DNA of 64,000 bases from Marinobacterium mangrovicola. GTDB lineage: Bacteria; Pseudomonadota; Gammaproteobacteria; Pseudomonadales; Balneatricaceae. The position numbers and the translations under genes are program-made. Below, piece after piece: positions 34,687 to 44,728 of the stretch. The stretch is taken from positions 186,001 through 250,000 of the forward strand of contig NZ_SMFU01000008.1 of the NCBI RefSeq assembly GCF_004339595.1, read 5' to 3'. Numbering within the stretch: the first letter of the stretch is position 1; the number at the start of each line of letters is the position of its first letter. The notes beneath the pieces are model-generated. The model made no database searches. It saw nothing but the letters and a program-made list of their open reading frames with translations, and was not told the DNA's origin.

Positions 34687-36363
34687 ATGGCAGATACGGC
34701 GGGACAGTTCGGGAAAAACAGCTGGGTCTCGGGCTTTAATGGCCTGAGCATGCTGCGTCAGCTCGGCCTGATGGTCGGGCTTGCGGCCAGTATTGCCATC
34801 GGTTTCGCCGTGGTGCTCTGGTCGCAGGCGCCGGATTATCGCGTCCTGTTTTCCAATCTGACCTTTGCTGACGCCAACGAAGTGATCGAGCAGCTCGATC
34901 AGCTTCAGATCCCCTATGAATTCGATACCGCGGGGCGTGCCATTCTGGTACCCCAGGATCAGGTGCATCAGGCGCGCCTGCGCCTTGCCGCCCAGGGCTT
35001 TACCAACGACAAAACCGTAGGCTTTGAACTGCTGGAGCAGGATCAGGGTTTAGGCACCAGCCAGTTTATGGAAACGGCCCGCTATCGGCGTGGCCTTGAA
35101 GGTGAGCTGGCAAGAACCATCGCCAGTATGGTGGCGGTGCGCAACGCCCGGGTTCACCTGGCGATCCCCAAAGAGTCTGTTTTTATCCGCGACTCCCGCA
35201 AACCGCGGGCTTCCGTCTTTGTTGAGATGTTCTCCGGTCGTCGCCTGGAGCGTGACCAGGTGGCCGCTATCGCCAATCTGGTCGCGTCCAGTATCCCCGA
35301 ACTCGATGTGAAAGATGTCACCGTCGTGGATCAGAAGGGCCGGCTGCTCAATACGCGTGACGCCGATACCGATGTGGTGCTGGCTGCGAAACAGCTGGAG
35401 TACACCCGCAGTGTCGAAGATACGCTGCTGAACCGGGTTAACAGCATTTTGCAGCCGGTTGTCGGTCTTGGGAATTTCCGCGCCGAGGTTTCTGCTGACG
35501 TCGACTTTACCCAGATTGAGCAGGCCGATGAAATGTACAATCCGGACCTGCCTGCGCTGCGTAGCGAAAAGACACTGGAGGAGAACCGTGCTGCCGGTGA
35601 AGCGGTGGGTGGCGTGCCCGGGGCGCTATCGAACCAGCCACCGGGACCCAGCAGTGTGCCCGAGGAGGTGAATGCTCAGGGCGGTGCGGGTGCCGGCGCT
35701 AACGGTGTGGCAGGAAGCAGTCGCGAACAGTCGGTAAAAAATTACGAGCTGGACCGCTCGGTCAGTTATACACGGCATCAGCAGGGCCGCATTCAGCGGA
35801 TCAGCGTTGCGGTAGTGGTTGATGATCTGGTCAGCATCAATCCAGCCGATGGCTCCCAGTCCCGGTCTCAGTGGCAGCAGAACGAGCTGGAGCGCCTTAA
35901 GGTGCTGGTTGAAAACGCGGTTGGCTACTCTGCGGCCCGGGGCGATAGTGTTACCGTGGTTAACTCACCCTTTGTGCCGCCAGAGCAGGTTCAGGATGTA
36001 GAGCTTTCGTTCTGGCAGCAGGACTGGTTCTGGGATCTGGGCAAACAGCTGATGGCGGCGCTGTTTGTGCTTATTCTGGTGCTGTTTGTACTGCGTCCGA
36101 TTCTGAAAAGCCTGGCTAGTAGCGACAACCAAAAAGATGAGCTGCACCTGGGGCCTGCCGGCGATGTCTCCGCCGAGCTTGAGGGGCTGGATGGTACCGA
36201 CGTCTCTGATGACAAGGTGACCTTTGGCGGTATCGATAAAAGCATGATGGCGACACCGAACGAAAGCTTTGACTATCAGCTCAACGCCATACGCAGCATG
36301 GTGGCGGAAGATCCGGAAAAGGTCGCTCAGGCGGTTCGGCAGTGGGTAATTGAACGTGAGTGA
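34687..36363 (+). CDS. fliF: FliF, MS-ring protein
   Basis: FliF forms the membrane and supramembrane ring at the base of the flagellum. The 558-residue protein has two membrane segments, at about 28-46 (LGLMVGLAASIAIGFAVVLW) and about 445-470 (LMAALFVLILVLFVLRPIL). Between them are the ring-building periplasmic domains, with YRVLFSNLTFADANEVIEQL and RVHLAIPKESVFIRD. The C-terminal FliG-binding tail ends SMVAEDPEKVAQAVRQWVIE. Its end overlaps fliG. Confidence 0.97.
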   Translation: MADTAGQFGKNSWVSGFNGLSMLRQLGLMVGLAASIAIGFAVVLWSQAPDYRVLFSNLTFADANEVIEQLDQLQIPYEFDTAGRAILVPQDQVHQARLRLAAQGFTNDKTVGFELLEQDQGLGTSQFMETARYRRGLEGELARTIASMVAVRNARVHLAIPKESVFIRDSRKPRASVFVEMFSGRRLERDQVAAIANLVASSIPELDVKDVTVVDQKGRLLNTRDADTDVVLAAKQLEYTRSVEDTLLNRVNSILQPVVGLGNFRAEVSADVDFTQIEQADEMYNPDLPALRSEKTLEENRAAGEAVGGVPGALSNQPPGPSSVPEEVNAQGGAGAGANGVAGSSREQSVKNYELDRSVSYTRHQQGRIQRISVAVVVDDLVSINPADGSQSRSQWQQNELERLKVLVENAVGYSAARGDSVTVVNSPFVPPEQVQDVELSFWQQDWFWDLGKQLMAALFVLILVLFVLRPILKSLASSDNQKDELHLGPAGDVSAELEGLDGTDVSDDKVTFGGIDKSMMATPNESFDYQLNAIRSMVAEDPEKVAQAVRQWVIERE

Positions 36364-37351
36364 ACTGACCGATATTGAAAAGGCGGCGATTCTGCTGATC
36401 AGCCTTGGCGAGTCCGATGCGGCCGAGATTCTCAAGCACCTGGGCCCGAAAGAGGTCCAGAAAATCGGCGAGGCGATGACTCAGCTCGATAACGTGCCTC
36501 AGTCCCGCGTGGAAACCGTGGTGTCTGATTTTCTCGGTGTGGTCAGTGATCAGACCGGTATCGGTATCAACAACGACCGCTATATCCGCGCGATGCTGAA
36601 TCAGGCACTGGGTGAGGAAAAAGCCAAGACGCTGATCGACCGTATTCTGATGACCACCAACACCTCCGGTTTGGATACCCTGCGTTGGATGGATGCGCGT
36701 CAGGTGGCGGAAATTCTGCGTTACGAACACCCCCAGATACAGGCGGTGATCGTGGCTTACCTGGATCCTGATCAGGCGGCCAGCGTGCTCAGTTTCTTTG
36801 ATGAGAAGGTGCGTATCGAACTGGTGATGCGCATCGCAGCGCTGGATCGTATCCAACCTCAGGCGCTGCAGGAGCTTAACGATATGCTGGAGAGTCAGTT
36901 CACCGGCACTCGCACCAGCCAGACCACTACCTTGGGTGGTGTACGCCAGACCGCCGATATCATGAACTACCTGGATTCGAGCATCGAAGCAGAGCTGATG
37001 GAGTCCATCCGCGAAACCGACGAAGGTCTTGCGCTTGAAATCCAGGATATGATGTTCGTGTTTGACAACCTGCTCGACGTGGATGATCGCAGTATTCAGG
37101 TTATCCTGCGTGAAATCTCCACTGATGTGCTGGTCGTGGCGTTGAAAGGCGCCGACACCTCCCTGCAGGAAAAGATCTTCAAAAACATGTCCAAACGTGC
37201 CGCCGAGCTGCTGCGTGATGATCTGGAGGCCAAGGGCCCGGTTCGCGTCAGTGAGGTGGAAACAGCGCAGAAAGAGATTTTGAGCGTGGCGCGCCGCCTG
37301 GCCGACGAGGGTGAGATTGTACTCGGCGGTGGCGGTGAAGATATGATCTGA
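36356..37351 (+). CDS. fliG: FliG, motor switch protein
   Basis: FliG couples stator force to rotation and carries the C-ring switch. The 331-residue product begins MSELTDIEKAAILLISLGES. It shows the FliG-M EHPQ region (YEHPQIQAVIVAYLDP) and the charged C-terminal torque helix (DDRSIQVILREIS, and KRAAELLRDDLEAKGPVR). The start is the GTG at 36356, overlapping the end of fliF by 8 bases; an in-frame TTG at 36350 would add two residues. Confidence 0.96.
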   Translation: MSELTDIEKAAILLISLGESDAAEILKHLGPKEVQKIGEAMTQLDNVPQSRVETVVSDFLGVVSDQTGIGINNDRYIRAMLNQALGEEKAKTLIDRILMTTNTSGLDTLRWMDARQVAEILRYEHPQIQAVIVAYLDPDQAASVLSFFDEKVRIELVMRIAALDRIQPQALQELNDMLESQFTGTRTSQTTTLGGVRQTADIMNYLDSSIEAELMESIRETDEGLALEIQDMMFVFDNLLDVDDRSIQVILREISTDVLVVALKGADTSLQEKIFKNMSKRAAELLRDDLEAKGPVRVSEVETAQKEILSVARRLADEGEIVLGGGGEDMI

Positions 37352-37355
37352 TGTC

Positions 37356-38138
37356 ATGAAGCGAGAAACTCCATCCCCTGTCCTTATTCGTGCCCGTGAT
37401 GCCGGTCGTGTCAGCGCCTGGAAGCTGCCGGACATGACCGACGATGAGCGCGATCGACTTATTGCGCTGGCGCAGAAGCCGGAGCCCGAACCGATCACCG
37501 AGGTAAAGGTGGTTGAGGAGGAGGTCTACGCCGAAAAATTGACACTTGCTCAGTGGGAGGCAATTGTCGAAGAAGCGCGTGCCGAAGGCCTTGAGCAGGG
37601 GCGTGAAGAAGGGCTCGAAGCGGGCCGCAAGGAGGGCTTTGAGCAGGGGCTCCAGCAGGGGCTGGAGGAAGGTCAGGCTAAGATCGACGCTCAGTTGCAA
37701 CGGCTGGAGGCGTTGATTGGGGCTTTGCAGCGGCCCCTGGAAGAGCAGCATCAAGCCCTGGAGGCGACAATTCTTACGCTGGTGGAGCAGCTTGCTGGCG
37801 CGGTCGTGCAGGCAGAGCTGGCCAGTCGTCCCGAGTTGCTCACCGCTGCTATTGCGCAAGCCCTGGACTGTTTGCCGCCAAATCCTGGACCCGTTCGCCT
37901 ACGGCTGAATCCCGAGGATAGCGCGCTGCTCGAGACGCAGGCCGAGCTCCAGGGCTGGGAGCTGATCGAGGATCCTGCCATGACCGCCGGAGGCTGTGAA
38001 TTGCTTGCCGGTGCATCCCGTGTCGATGTGAGTGTCGAAAGCCGCTTTGCTCAGGTAGCGGATCAGCTTAAACGCCGCTTACTGCCGGCGGCCGCTGATG
38101 AGCTGCCTGACGGAGGCGGCGAGGCCGATCCGAAATGA
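37356..38138 (+). CDS. fliH: FliH, export ATPase regulator
   Basis: FliH forms the stalk-like peripheral subunit that holds the FliI ATPase at the export gate. The 260-residue protein has the diagnostic run of GxxxG repeats at about 75-110 ([20 protein letters not shown] and onward) forming a long helix, then the globular C-terminal V-ATPase E-like domain. It starts a few bases after fliG and overlaps the fliI start by 4 bases (ATGA). Confidence 0.94.
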   Translation: MKRETPSPVLIRARDAGRVSAWKLPDMTDDERDRLIALAQKPEPEPITEVKVVEEEVYAEKLTLAQWEAIVEEARAEGLEQGREEGLEAGRKEGFEQGLQQGLEEGQAKIDAQLQRLEALIGALQRPLEEQHQALEATILTLVEQLAGAVVQAELASRPELLTAAIAQALDCLPPNPGPVRLRLNPEDSALLETQAELQGWELIEDPAMTAGGCELLAGASRVDVSVESRFAQVADQLKRRLLPAAADELPDGGGEADPK

Positions 38139-39523
38139 CGCTCAACGAGCGGCTGTCCAAGTATCTTAATATCCCCTACCAGGCTCCGCGTCCCGGCACC
38201 GAGGGTCAGATCACCCGTATGATCGGCCTGACGCTGGAGGCTGTGGGGCTGCGTGTCGCCCTTGGTGATAACTGTGTGGTTGAGGTCGCGCCGGGCCTGT
38301 CAGCCGAAGCTGAAGTGGTTGGCTTTGCCGGTGACCGCATCTATCTGATGCCGCTTGAAAGTATCGATGGTTTGAGCCCTGGTGCTCGCGTGGTGCCGCG
38401 GCTTGGCGCCAGTCTGGTCCCTGTTGGGCCCGGGCTGCTGGGTCGGGTGATCGATGGCATAGGGCGGCCGTTAGATGGTCTGGGGCCAGTCCAGGCTGAC
38501 GCCATGGTGTCGCTCAGCGGCGAGACTATTAATCCGCTGAATCGTCACCCCATCGAAACTACACTGGACGTAGGTGTTCGCGCGATCAACGGTTTGCTGT
38601 CGGTTGGTCGTGGGCAGCGCCTTGGGTTGTTTGCCGGTAGTGGTGTCGGTAAGTCGGTGCTGCTCGGGATGATGACCCGCTTTACCGAGGCGGATATTAC
38701 GGTGGTGGGGTTGATCGGCGAGCGTGGTCGAGAGGTTCGCGAGTTTATCGACCAGAGTTTGGGGAAGTCCGGTCGCGAGCGCTCGGTGGTGGTCGCAGCT
38801 CCCGCTGATGACTCGCCCCTTATGCGGATGCGGGCAGCACAGCTGACCACGCGCATCGCTGAATACTTCAGGGCCCAGGGCAAGAACGTACTGCTGTTGA
38901 TGGATTCCCTGACCCGTTATGCCCAGGCGCAGCGTGAGATCGCGCTGGCGGTGGGAGAGCCGCCGGCAACCAAGGGGTATCCGCCGTCGGTGTTTGCCAA
39001 GCTACCCAAGCTGGTAGAGCGTGCTGGGAATGGCGAAACCGGTGGTGGCTCCGTGACTGCGTTTTACACGGTGCTGACCGAGGGGGATGATCAGCAGGAC
39101 CCTGTAGCGGACTCCGCCCGCGCCATTCTGGATGGTCATATCGTGCTTTCCCGGGACCTGGCCGAGCAGGGACACTATCCGGCCATCGATATCGAGGCCT
39201 CCATCAGTCGTGCGATGCCGCAGATCGTGGATCCTACCCATCAGCAGTTTGCGCTGCAGATGAAACGCACCTGGGCACGCTATCATCAGAATGAAGACCT
39301 GATCTCTGTCGGTGCCTATAGCCGCGGCAGTGATGCGGATATTGACCGCTCCATTGAGCTGTTGCCGGCGATGCGCGCATACCTGCAGCAGGGAATGCAG
39401 GAGCCGATGCCGATGAAGCGCTCTATCCAGGAGCTGGTGATGATAATGCAGGCCAAACCTGAACCGCAGAATCAGGCCCAGGGGCAGCCGGCTCCGGCGG
39501 CTGGTCTGAGGCGCAAGCCCTGA
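38135..39523 (+). CDS. fliI: FliI, flagellum-specific export ATPase
   Basis: FliI is the F1-beta-like ATPase of the flagellar type III export system. The 462-residue protein has Walker A GSGVGKS at 168-174, [12 protein letters not shown], the Walker B region [20 protein letters not shown], and the signature [16 protein letters not shown]. Its stop lies 17 bases before fliJ. Confidence 0.97.
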   Translation: MTLNERLSKYLNIPYQAPRPGTEGQITRMIGLTLEAVGLRVALGDNCVVEVAPGLSAEAEVVGFAGDRIYLMPLESIDGLSPGARVVPRLGASLVPVGPGLLGRVIDGIGRPLDGLGPVQADAMVSLSGETINPLNRHPIETTLDVGVRAINGLLSVGRGQRLGLFAGSGVGKSVLLGMMTRFTEADITVVGLIGERGREVREFIDQSLGKSGRERSVVVAAPADDSPLMRMRAAQLTTRIAEYFRAQGKNVLLLMDSLTRYAQAQREIALAVGEPPATKGYPPSVFAKLPKLVERAGNGETGGGSVTAFYTVLTEGDDQQDPVADSARAILDGHIVLSRDLAEQGHYPAIDIEASISRAMPQIVDPTHQQFALQMKRTWARYHQNEDLISVGAYSRGSDADIDRSIELLPAMRAYLQQGMQEPMPMKRSIQELVMIMQAKPEPQNQAQGQPAPAAGLRRKP

Positions 39524-39540
39524 AAGGTTGAGAGGCGCGG

Positions 39541-39984
39541 ATGTCGAAAAAGATTGACCGGTTTCAACTCCTGCTGGATCTGGCAGAGCGCAAGCGCAAA
39601 GAGATGGAGCGGTTGCTTGGGGAGTCTCAGCAGCGCGTTGCCCAGGCCGAGGCGGGTCTCAGGCAACTTAAACAGTATCAGCTGGAATACCAGCAGCAGT
39701 TCCAGCAGGCGGGGCGCAGCGGCCTTTCCAGCGGCGGTATCCAGACCTATCAGGCATTTATTTCCAAGGTGAGTGCCACCACTCTGCAGCAGGAGCAGGC
39801 GCTGAAGCAGAGTCAGGCTCAGCTGGAGCAGGTTGAGATCCATTGGCGTCAGGCGATGGCCCATCACAAGGCGATGCAGAAACTGCTCGACAAGGCGGTG
39901 GATGAGCAGCGCAAGCTCGATGACAAGCGCCTGCAGCAGGAGCTTGACGAGCGCTCCCAGCATACCCGTCCCAACTTTATCTAA
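39541..39984 (+). CDS. fliJ: FliJ, export ATPase central stalk/chaperone escort
   Basis: FliJ is a short coiled coil inserted in the FliI hexamer and linked to FlhA. The 147-residue protein is almost entirely a charged two-helix coiled coil (FQLLLDLAERKRKEMERLLG; VDEQRKLDDKRLQQELDERS), with the usual length and position directly after fliI. Sequence conservation in this family is low, so position and helix pattern are the main evidence. Confidence 0.92.
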   Translation: MSKKIDRFQLLLDLAERKRKEMERLLGESQQRVAQAEAGLRQLKQYQLEYQQQFQQAGRSGLSSGGIQTYQAFISKVSATTLQQEQALKQSQAQLEQVEIHWRQAMAHHKAMQKLLDKAVDEQRKLDDKRLQQELDERSQHTRPNFI

Positions 39985-40010
39985 GCGCTTTTTTCACTGG
40001 CTGTTCGATC

Positions 40011-40026
40011 TGGCCCTTTTATTGCT
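40011..40026 (+). promoter_or_regulatory. Sigma-54 promoter of fliK
   Basis: TGGCCCTTTTATTGCT fits the -24/-12 consensus TGGCACG-N4-TTGC(A/T), with GG (40012-40013) and GC (40024-40025) exactly 10 bases apart. It lies 42 bases upstream of the fliK ATG, in the only sizeable gap of the fliE-flhB stretch besides the one before fliL. No FleQ box was found nearby; FleR is the alternative activator. Confidence 0.65.
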
Positions 40027-40067
40027 CCATCCCGGTGTTAGTCGTCGATTAGTTTTGAGGAACGACC

Positions 40068-42260
40068 ATGCCGTCATCCAGTGTTTCCGTTTCACCGATC
40101 AGTGTTTCGGTTTCCATATCTCCATCCAGGCCCGCTGCGGCAGGCTCTGCAGCAGCCGTCGAATCCGAAGCAGGCTTTCAGCAGTGGATGAATAACGCTC
40201 AGAACAGGCAAAGGACATCCGGAGGGGAGGGCGGCGACCCGTTGCCGTCTGAAGGAAAAGATCTGCCCGCGCAGCGGCAAGAAGCTCAAGGAGTCGCCGC
40301 GGATAAGACTCCGAACGGCGATATGGATAAAGCCTCGGGTAGCGAAGCGGAAAAGTCCCATAAAGGTGATGTGGATAATGCCTCGGGCGGCGAGACGGAT
40401 TTAGCGCATCGCGCAGATGCAGATAAGAATCCCGCTGCCGAAGCCGATGAGGCTGAGAGCGGTGACACCGATAAGGCTCAGCGAACGGAAGCGGATAACT
40501 CTCAGAATGATGCGTCGCAGGAAATTCCGAGGGCTGATCTCAGTGGGGCGTCGGATGCTGTCTCGGCTGATGATGTCCAAAAGGTCGATGGTGAGAGTTC
40601 GGCTCTGACGGGCGATACGTCTCGGGCTGGCCAAAATGAAGCTCAAAAGGTAGCTGGCGAGACGGAACCTAAGGCTGCTGCGGATTCAAAAGTTGGCGAC
40701 GTTCCGGATGTGGCTTCAAAGCCGGCGTCGGGTGTCGACTTGCCGGAAGGGGCGGGTAAAGCCACAGAGTCGCAAATGGCTCAAGCTCAAGCTGGAGCTG
40801 CAGTAGCGGAGGCAGCAAATGAGCCAAGTGTCAGGGTTTCGACTCCGACTGCTGATGCGCAGGCCTCAACAGCGAGTGGAGTCTCGCAGGCAGGAACTGG
40901 TAAGCGCGTTCAGGATACGGAACAGGCCGGTGATGTTGGAAAGGTTGCTTCAAGGGAGAGGGGCGATAAGCCTCAGTCGCCTGAGGTCGTTGGGGCTGGT
41001 TCACGGGATTCGGCCAATGATCGTTCCCATATAAGTGCTGAGGGCAGAAGTATTCCGGAGCCTCCGCCTCTGCCAGAACAGGCGGCTCGCCCGGAAGTAC
41101 GCGAAGCTGCGCTGGAAAATGGTCGTGTTGGGCCGCAGCAGACTCAATCCGAGCCGGTTCGAGGTGATCGCCCTGTGGCTGAAATGCCGGGGACGGGGGC
41201 TCAGTCTGATGTCGAAGCTGTAGCTTTGAAGAGTGAGGCGCCGTCGGCTGCTCCTGCCGCAATTGATGGCGCTGGCGGAGATGTTGCTCAGGGGCGTGTC
41301 GAGCAGCGAAATGTTGAACAGGGTCATGTCGGCACGGCTGTGCAGGTAGGGCAGGCAGAGCAGGTTGTTGAAGGTCGCGATACCGCTGCGGCGGCGCAAC
41401 TGGCTGCGCAAGCACAGCCGGTGACCGATTCAGATCCCTCGATTGAGCAGGTTCGCCCGCTGTCAGCTCGGGATACGGTAGCGCAGGCGGTTGAACGCAA
41501 TACGGATATGGGAACTGCGGCAAAGCACCCCGGCGATGGCTCGGCTCAGTTCGTGGCTCAGGGCGCGCAAAGTCCTCAGCAGGGGGCTGCCCGTGCGCAA
41601 TCAGACCCGTTGCTTTCCCAGCAGGCGCAGCAGTTGCAGTCGGGTGGCCAGCCGGCGCAATCAGCGGATACTGATCAGAATGGGCAGTCCTCAAAAGCGG
41701 GCGGTGCGCTGTTTACGGCGGATAGCCGTAGTAGTGCGGATCCCGGGGGGCTTGGCGCTCAGTCGCAACAGCAGAACTCGGCTACTACGCAGCCTGGCGT
41801 CGCTGCCCAGCGTTTTGAAGCTTCTGCAGTAGCGCTTGCCCAGCGCTTGCAGGATCCTGCCTGGGGTCGGGCGATGGGGCAACGGGCGGTGATGATGGCG
41901 CAGTACGGTCCGCGTTCTGCGGAGATTCAGCTCGATCCACCGGAGCTGGGCGCGATGCAGGTACGTGTCCATCTGAACGGCAAGGATCAGGTCAGTGTCA
42001 GCTTTACCTCACCGCATCCGCAGGTTCGTGAGGCGATTGAGCAGCAGCTGCCCCGTCTTAAGGAGATGTTTGCCGAACAGGGAATGGATCTGAATCAGTC
42101 GTCGGTGTCGGATCAGTCGGCTCGGGAGCAGCGTGATGAATCCGGTGGCGAACGTGGTCGCCAGTCAGGTTCCCAGGCCTATGGTGACAGTGGCAGCGCA
42201 GGTGAAAGCCTCATCAATGTTACCCAGGCTCCGGTAGGGCTCGTCGACTATTACGCCTGA
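40068..42260 (+). CDS. fliK: FliK, flagellar hook-length control protein
   Basis: FliK measures hook length and triggers the FlhB substrate switch. The 730-residue protein has a very long, low-complexity, Ala/Glu/Asp/Ser-rich N-terminal ruler (about 1-580). It includes loose repeats of the type DKASGSEAEKSHKGD / DNASGGETDLAHRAD at about 85-125. The conserved C-terminal domain at about 590-690 reads MAQYGPRSAEIQLDPPELG, MQVRVHLNGKDQVSVSFTS and VREAIEQQLPRLKEMFAEQG. It has its own sigma-54 promoter. A second FliK-like gene lies at the right edge. Confidence 0.93.
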   Translation: MPSSSVSVSPISVSVSISPSRPAAAGSAAAVESEAGFQQWMNNAQNRQRTSGGEGGDPLPSEGKDLPAQRQEAQGVAADKTPNGDMDKASGSEAEKSHKGDVDNASGGETDLAHRADADKNPAAEADEAESGDTDKAQRTEADNSQNDASQEIPRADLSGASDAVSADDVQKVDGESSALTGDTSRAGQNEAQKVAGETEPKAAADSKVGDVPDVASKPASGVDLPEGAGKATESQMAQAQAGAAVAEAANEPSVRVSTPTADAQASTASGVSQAGTGKRVQDTEQAGDVGKVASRERGDKPQSPEVVGAGSRDSANDRSHISAEGRSIPEPPPLPEQAARPEVREAALENGRVGPQQTQSEPVRGDRPVAEMPGTGAQSDVEAVALKSEAPSAAPAAIDGAGGDVAQGRVEQRNVEQGHVGTAVQVGQAEQVVEGRDTAAAAQLAAQAQPVTDSDPSIEQVRPLSARDTVAQAVERNTDMGTAAKHPGDGSAQFVAQGAQSPQQGAARAQSDPLLSQQAQQLQSGGQPAQSADTDQNGQSSKAGGALFTADSRSSADPGGLGAQSQQQNSATTQPGVAAQRFEASAVALAQRLQDPAWGRAMGQRAVMMAQYGPRSAEIQLDPPELGAMQVRVHLNGKDQVSVSFTSPHPQVREAIEQQLPRLKEMFAEQGMDLNQSSVSDQSAREQRDESGGERGRQSGSQAYGDSGSAGESLINVTQAPVGLVDYYA

Positions 42261-42351
42261 TGCTTTAGAGCTAAAATCAGTGTGTTATATTAGCGGCAGG
42301 TTCGAGCGCCCTCCGAAAAGGTTGGCGTATGAGTAGGGTAACGAGGAACGT

Positions 42352-42861
42352 ATGGCGGACGACGCGCAGGCCGGAGATCAGGGAAAGAAGGGTTCCAAGA
42401 AGAAGCTGTTTATTATCATCGCGCTGGTTGCCTTGCTGTTGATTGGTGGTGGCGGTGCAGCGGCGTTTTTTCTGTTGGGTGGTGATAGCGAGCAGGCTGC
42501 AGAACCGGCAGAGCCGGTGCGTAAAGAGGCGATCTATACCAAGGTGCGCACGCTGGAAGGCAAGCCGATGTTCGTGGTGACGCTGCAATCAGCCGATGAG
42601 AAGCGCCACTATATGCAGGCCTATATTGAGGCGAAGAGCCGTGATCAGGAGGTTGCAGACGCGCTGACCCTGCACATGCCGCTGATTGTGGCGCGCCTGA
42701 ACACCCTGTTCTCGACGCAAACATTCGAACATCTGATGACCATAGAGGGTAAGCAGGAGTTGCGTGCTCAGGCTACTGATCTGGTTCAGTCGATCATGCG
42801 TGAAAAAATAGGGCGGCCCGGTGTTGAGTCGATTCTGTTCACCAATCTTGTAATGCAGTAA
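42352..42861 (+). CDS. fliL: FliL, stator-associated basal body protein
   Basis: FliL forms a ring around stator units. The 169-residue protein has a short charged N-terminus (QGKKGSKKKLFII), one membrane segment at about 20-45 (LFIIIALVALLLIGGGGAAA), and the periplasmic stomatin-like domain (FVVTLQSADEKRHYMQAYIE, and ending RPGVESILFTNLVMQ). The 91 bases upstream hold no convincing sigma-54 element; TTATATT near 42287 could be part of a weak promoter. It is followed after 11 bases by fliM. Confidence 0.94.
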   Translation: MADDAQAGDQGKKGSKKKLFIIIALVALLLIGGGGAAAFFLLGGDSEQAAEPAEPVRKEAIYTKVRTLEGKPMFVVTLQSADEKRHYMQAYIEAKSRDQEVADALTLHMPLIVARLNTLFSTQTFEHLMTIEGKQELRAQATDLVQSIMREKIGRPGVESILFTNLVMQ

Positions 42862-42872
42862 GCGGAGACGCC

Positions 42873-43856
42873 ATGTCGGTAAAAGATCTGCTGTCGCAGG
42901 ATGAGATCGATGCGCTGCTGCATGGCGTCGATGACGGTGACGTAGACACCGCTGACGAAGAGGGCAGCGAGGAAGACGAAAGCGGCGTCCGCAGTTACGA
43001 CCTGGCCAGCCATGAGCGGATCGTGCGCGGTCGCATGCCGACGCTCGAAATGATCAATGAGCGTTTTGCCCGCCATACCCGTATCAGCCTGTTCAACCTG
43101 TTGCGCCGTACCGCCGATGTGACGGTGGGCGGTGTGCAGGTGATGAAGTACGGCGATTACATCCATACGCTGTACGTGCCTACCAGTATGAACCTGGTCA
43201 AGGTGGAGCCGTTTCGCGGTACCGGTCTGTTTATTATGGACGCCAAGCTGGTGTTCAAGCTGGTTGACCAGTTTTTCGGCGGTGACGGGCGTCATGCCAA
43301 AATTGAAGGTCGTGAATTCACGCCGACTGAAACACGGCTGGTTAATAAGACCCTGCTACAGCTGTTCAGGGATCTGGAGGAGGCCTGGCGGCCGGTTTAC
43401 AAGGTCAAGTTTGAGCATATAGGTTCAGAAGTGAACCCCGCCATGGCCAATGTAATTAATCCCAGCGATGTGGTTGTGGTCAGTACCTTTCAGGTCGATC
43501 TCGAGGGTGGTACCGGTGAACTGCATGTCACCCTGCCTTACGCGATGCTTGAGCCGATTCGTGAGATTCTTGTTTCCGGACACCAGAATACCGAGGAGCA
43601 TCAGGATGAGCGCTGGCGTACCGCGCTGAATCGCGATGTCATGCTGGCTCCTCTGGACCTGAACCTGATTGTCGCTGAGCGTGAGATGACGCTGAGGGAT
43701 GTGATCGAGTTTGAGGCGGGGGACATTATTCCCGTCGACATGCCGGAGAAGCTCGAGCTTTACGCCAACGGCGTACCGATCTACAACTGCCAGCTAGGGA
43801 CCTCCCGTGGTAATCTGGCAATCAAGATTCTGGAACAAATCAAGCAGCCGGACTAA
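42873..43856 (+). CDS. fliM: FliM, motor switch protein with CheY-binding N-terminus
   Basis: FliM is the middle C-ring subunit and receives CheY-P. The 327-residue protein starts with the CheY-docking peptide DLLSQDEIDALLHGV at residues 5-19. The GGXG-containing middle domain includes RTADVTVGGVQVMKYGDYI, PFRGTGLFIMDAKLVFKLVD and FFGGDG. The C-terminal SpoA domain follows (DIIPVDMPEKLELYANGVPI). The docking peptide is also echoed in the CheA linker of this genome. Confidence 0.97.
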   Translation: MSVKDLLSQDEIDALLHGVDDGDVDTADEEGSEEDESGVRSYDLASHERIVRGRMPTLEMINERFARHTRISLFNLLRRTADVTVGGVQVMKYGDYIHTLYVPTSMNLVKVEPFRGTGLFIMDAKLVFKLVDQFFGGDGRHAKIEGREFTPTETRLVNKTLLQLFRDLEEAWRPVYKVKFEHIGSEVNPAMANVINPSDVVVVSTFQVDLEGGTGELHVTLPYAMLEPIREILVSGHQNTEEHQDERWRTALNRDVMLAPLDLNLIVAEREMTLRDVIEFEAGDIIPVDMPEKLELYANGVPIYNCQLGTSRGNLAIKILEQIKQPD

Positions 43857-43880
43857 CCCTCGTCTGCGGAGAGATTTAAC

Positions 43881-44306
43881 GTGAGTGACGAAAATAACGA
43901 TCAGGATCAGCAGGCGCTTGCCGACGAATGGGCGGCGGCCCTGGAAGAGCAGGTGGGCGGTGCCGGCGGCATGGAAGCGATCAGTGATGATGGCGCCAAA
44001 TCTGTAGATCTGGATGAGCTTAAGGATGAATCCACGGCGGTGGGCGATCCCAAGCTGGACGTCATTCTGGATGTGCCGGTGCGCATGACCATGGAGGTTG
44101 GTGGTACCGAGATTCCGATCCGTAATCTGCTGCAGCTTAATCAGGGATCGGTCATTGAGCTGGACCGTGTTGCCGGTGAGCCCCTGGATGTGAAAATCAA
44201 CGGGACACTCATCGCCCATGGCGAAGTGGTGGTGGTTAACGACCGCTACGGAATTCGCCTTACCGATGTGATCAGCCCGCAGGAACGTATCCGGCGGTTG
44301 AAGTAA
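43881..44306 (+). CDS. fliN: FliN, C-ring / export switch protein
   Basis: The 141-residue protein has an acidic variable N-terminus (DENNDQDQQALADEWAAALE) and the conserved SpoA domain LDVILDVPVRMTMEVGGTEI, with LLQLNQGSVIELDRVAGEPL and RYGIRLTDVISPQERIRRL. FliN forms the cytoplasmic rim of the C-ring and docks FliH-FliI. Its stop overlaps the fliO ATG by one base. Confidence 0.96.
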   Translation: MSDENNDQDQQALADEWAAALEEQVGGAGGMEAISDDGAKSVDLDELKDESTAVGDPKLDVILDVPVRMTMEVGGTEIPIRNLLQLNQGSVIELDRVAGEPLDVKINGTLIAHGEVVVVNDRYGIRLTDVISPQERIRRLK

Positions 44307-44728
44307 TGCGTTTGGGTCTTGCTGTCCTCATTTGCCTGATCAGTCAGGCTGGCTACTCTGCCGAAAACAGTACCGTATCTTCCGCCATGCCCAATCCTTT
44401 GGGCTCAGGTGCCGTTATTGAACTGGTGCTCGGTCTTATTGCGGTTATCGGTCTTATTCTGGCGTTGGCCTGGGTGGTCAAACGGCTGAATGTCTTGCCG
44501 GGGCAGCGCGCCGGGATGCAGATTGTGGCGGTACTTCCATTGGGGCAGCGGGAAAAGGCGGTACTGATCCAGGTGGGCGAGCAGCAGATGCTGCTGGGCG
44601 TCAGCAGTTCCCATGTATCGCTACTGGAGAAGTTTGACACTCCGGTGATCGAGCCGCGCAGGGCGCCTGAGGGCGCCTTCGCCAACCGGCTCAAAGAGGC
44701 GATGCAGCAGAGGGGGAGAAAGCCTTGA
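44306..44728 (+). CDS. fliO: FliO, export gate assembly factor
   Basis: FliO helps assemble the FliPQR export gate. The 140-residue protein has a cleavable-looking signal segment ([20 protein letters not shown]), one transmembrane helix at about 35-58 ([20 protein letters not shown]), and the cytoplasmic FliO domain ([20 protein letters not shown], then [17 protein letters not shown]). It overlaps fliN by one base and fliP by one base. Confidence 0.93.
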   Translation: MRLGLAVLICLISQAGYSAENSTVSSAMPNPLGSGAVIELVLGLIAVIGLILALAWVVKRLNVLPGQRAGMQIVAVLPLGQREKAVLIQVGEQQMLLGVSSSHVSLLEKFDTPVIEPRRAPEGAFANRLKEAMQQRGRKP

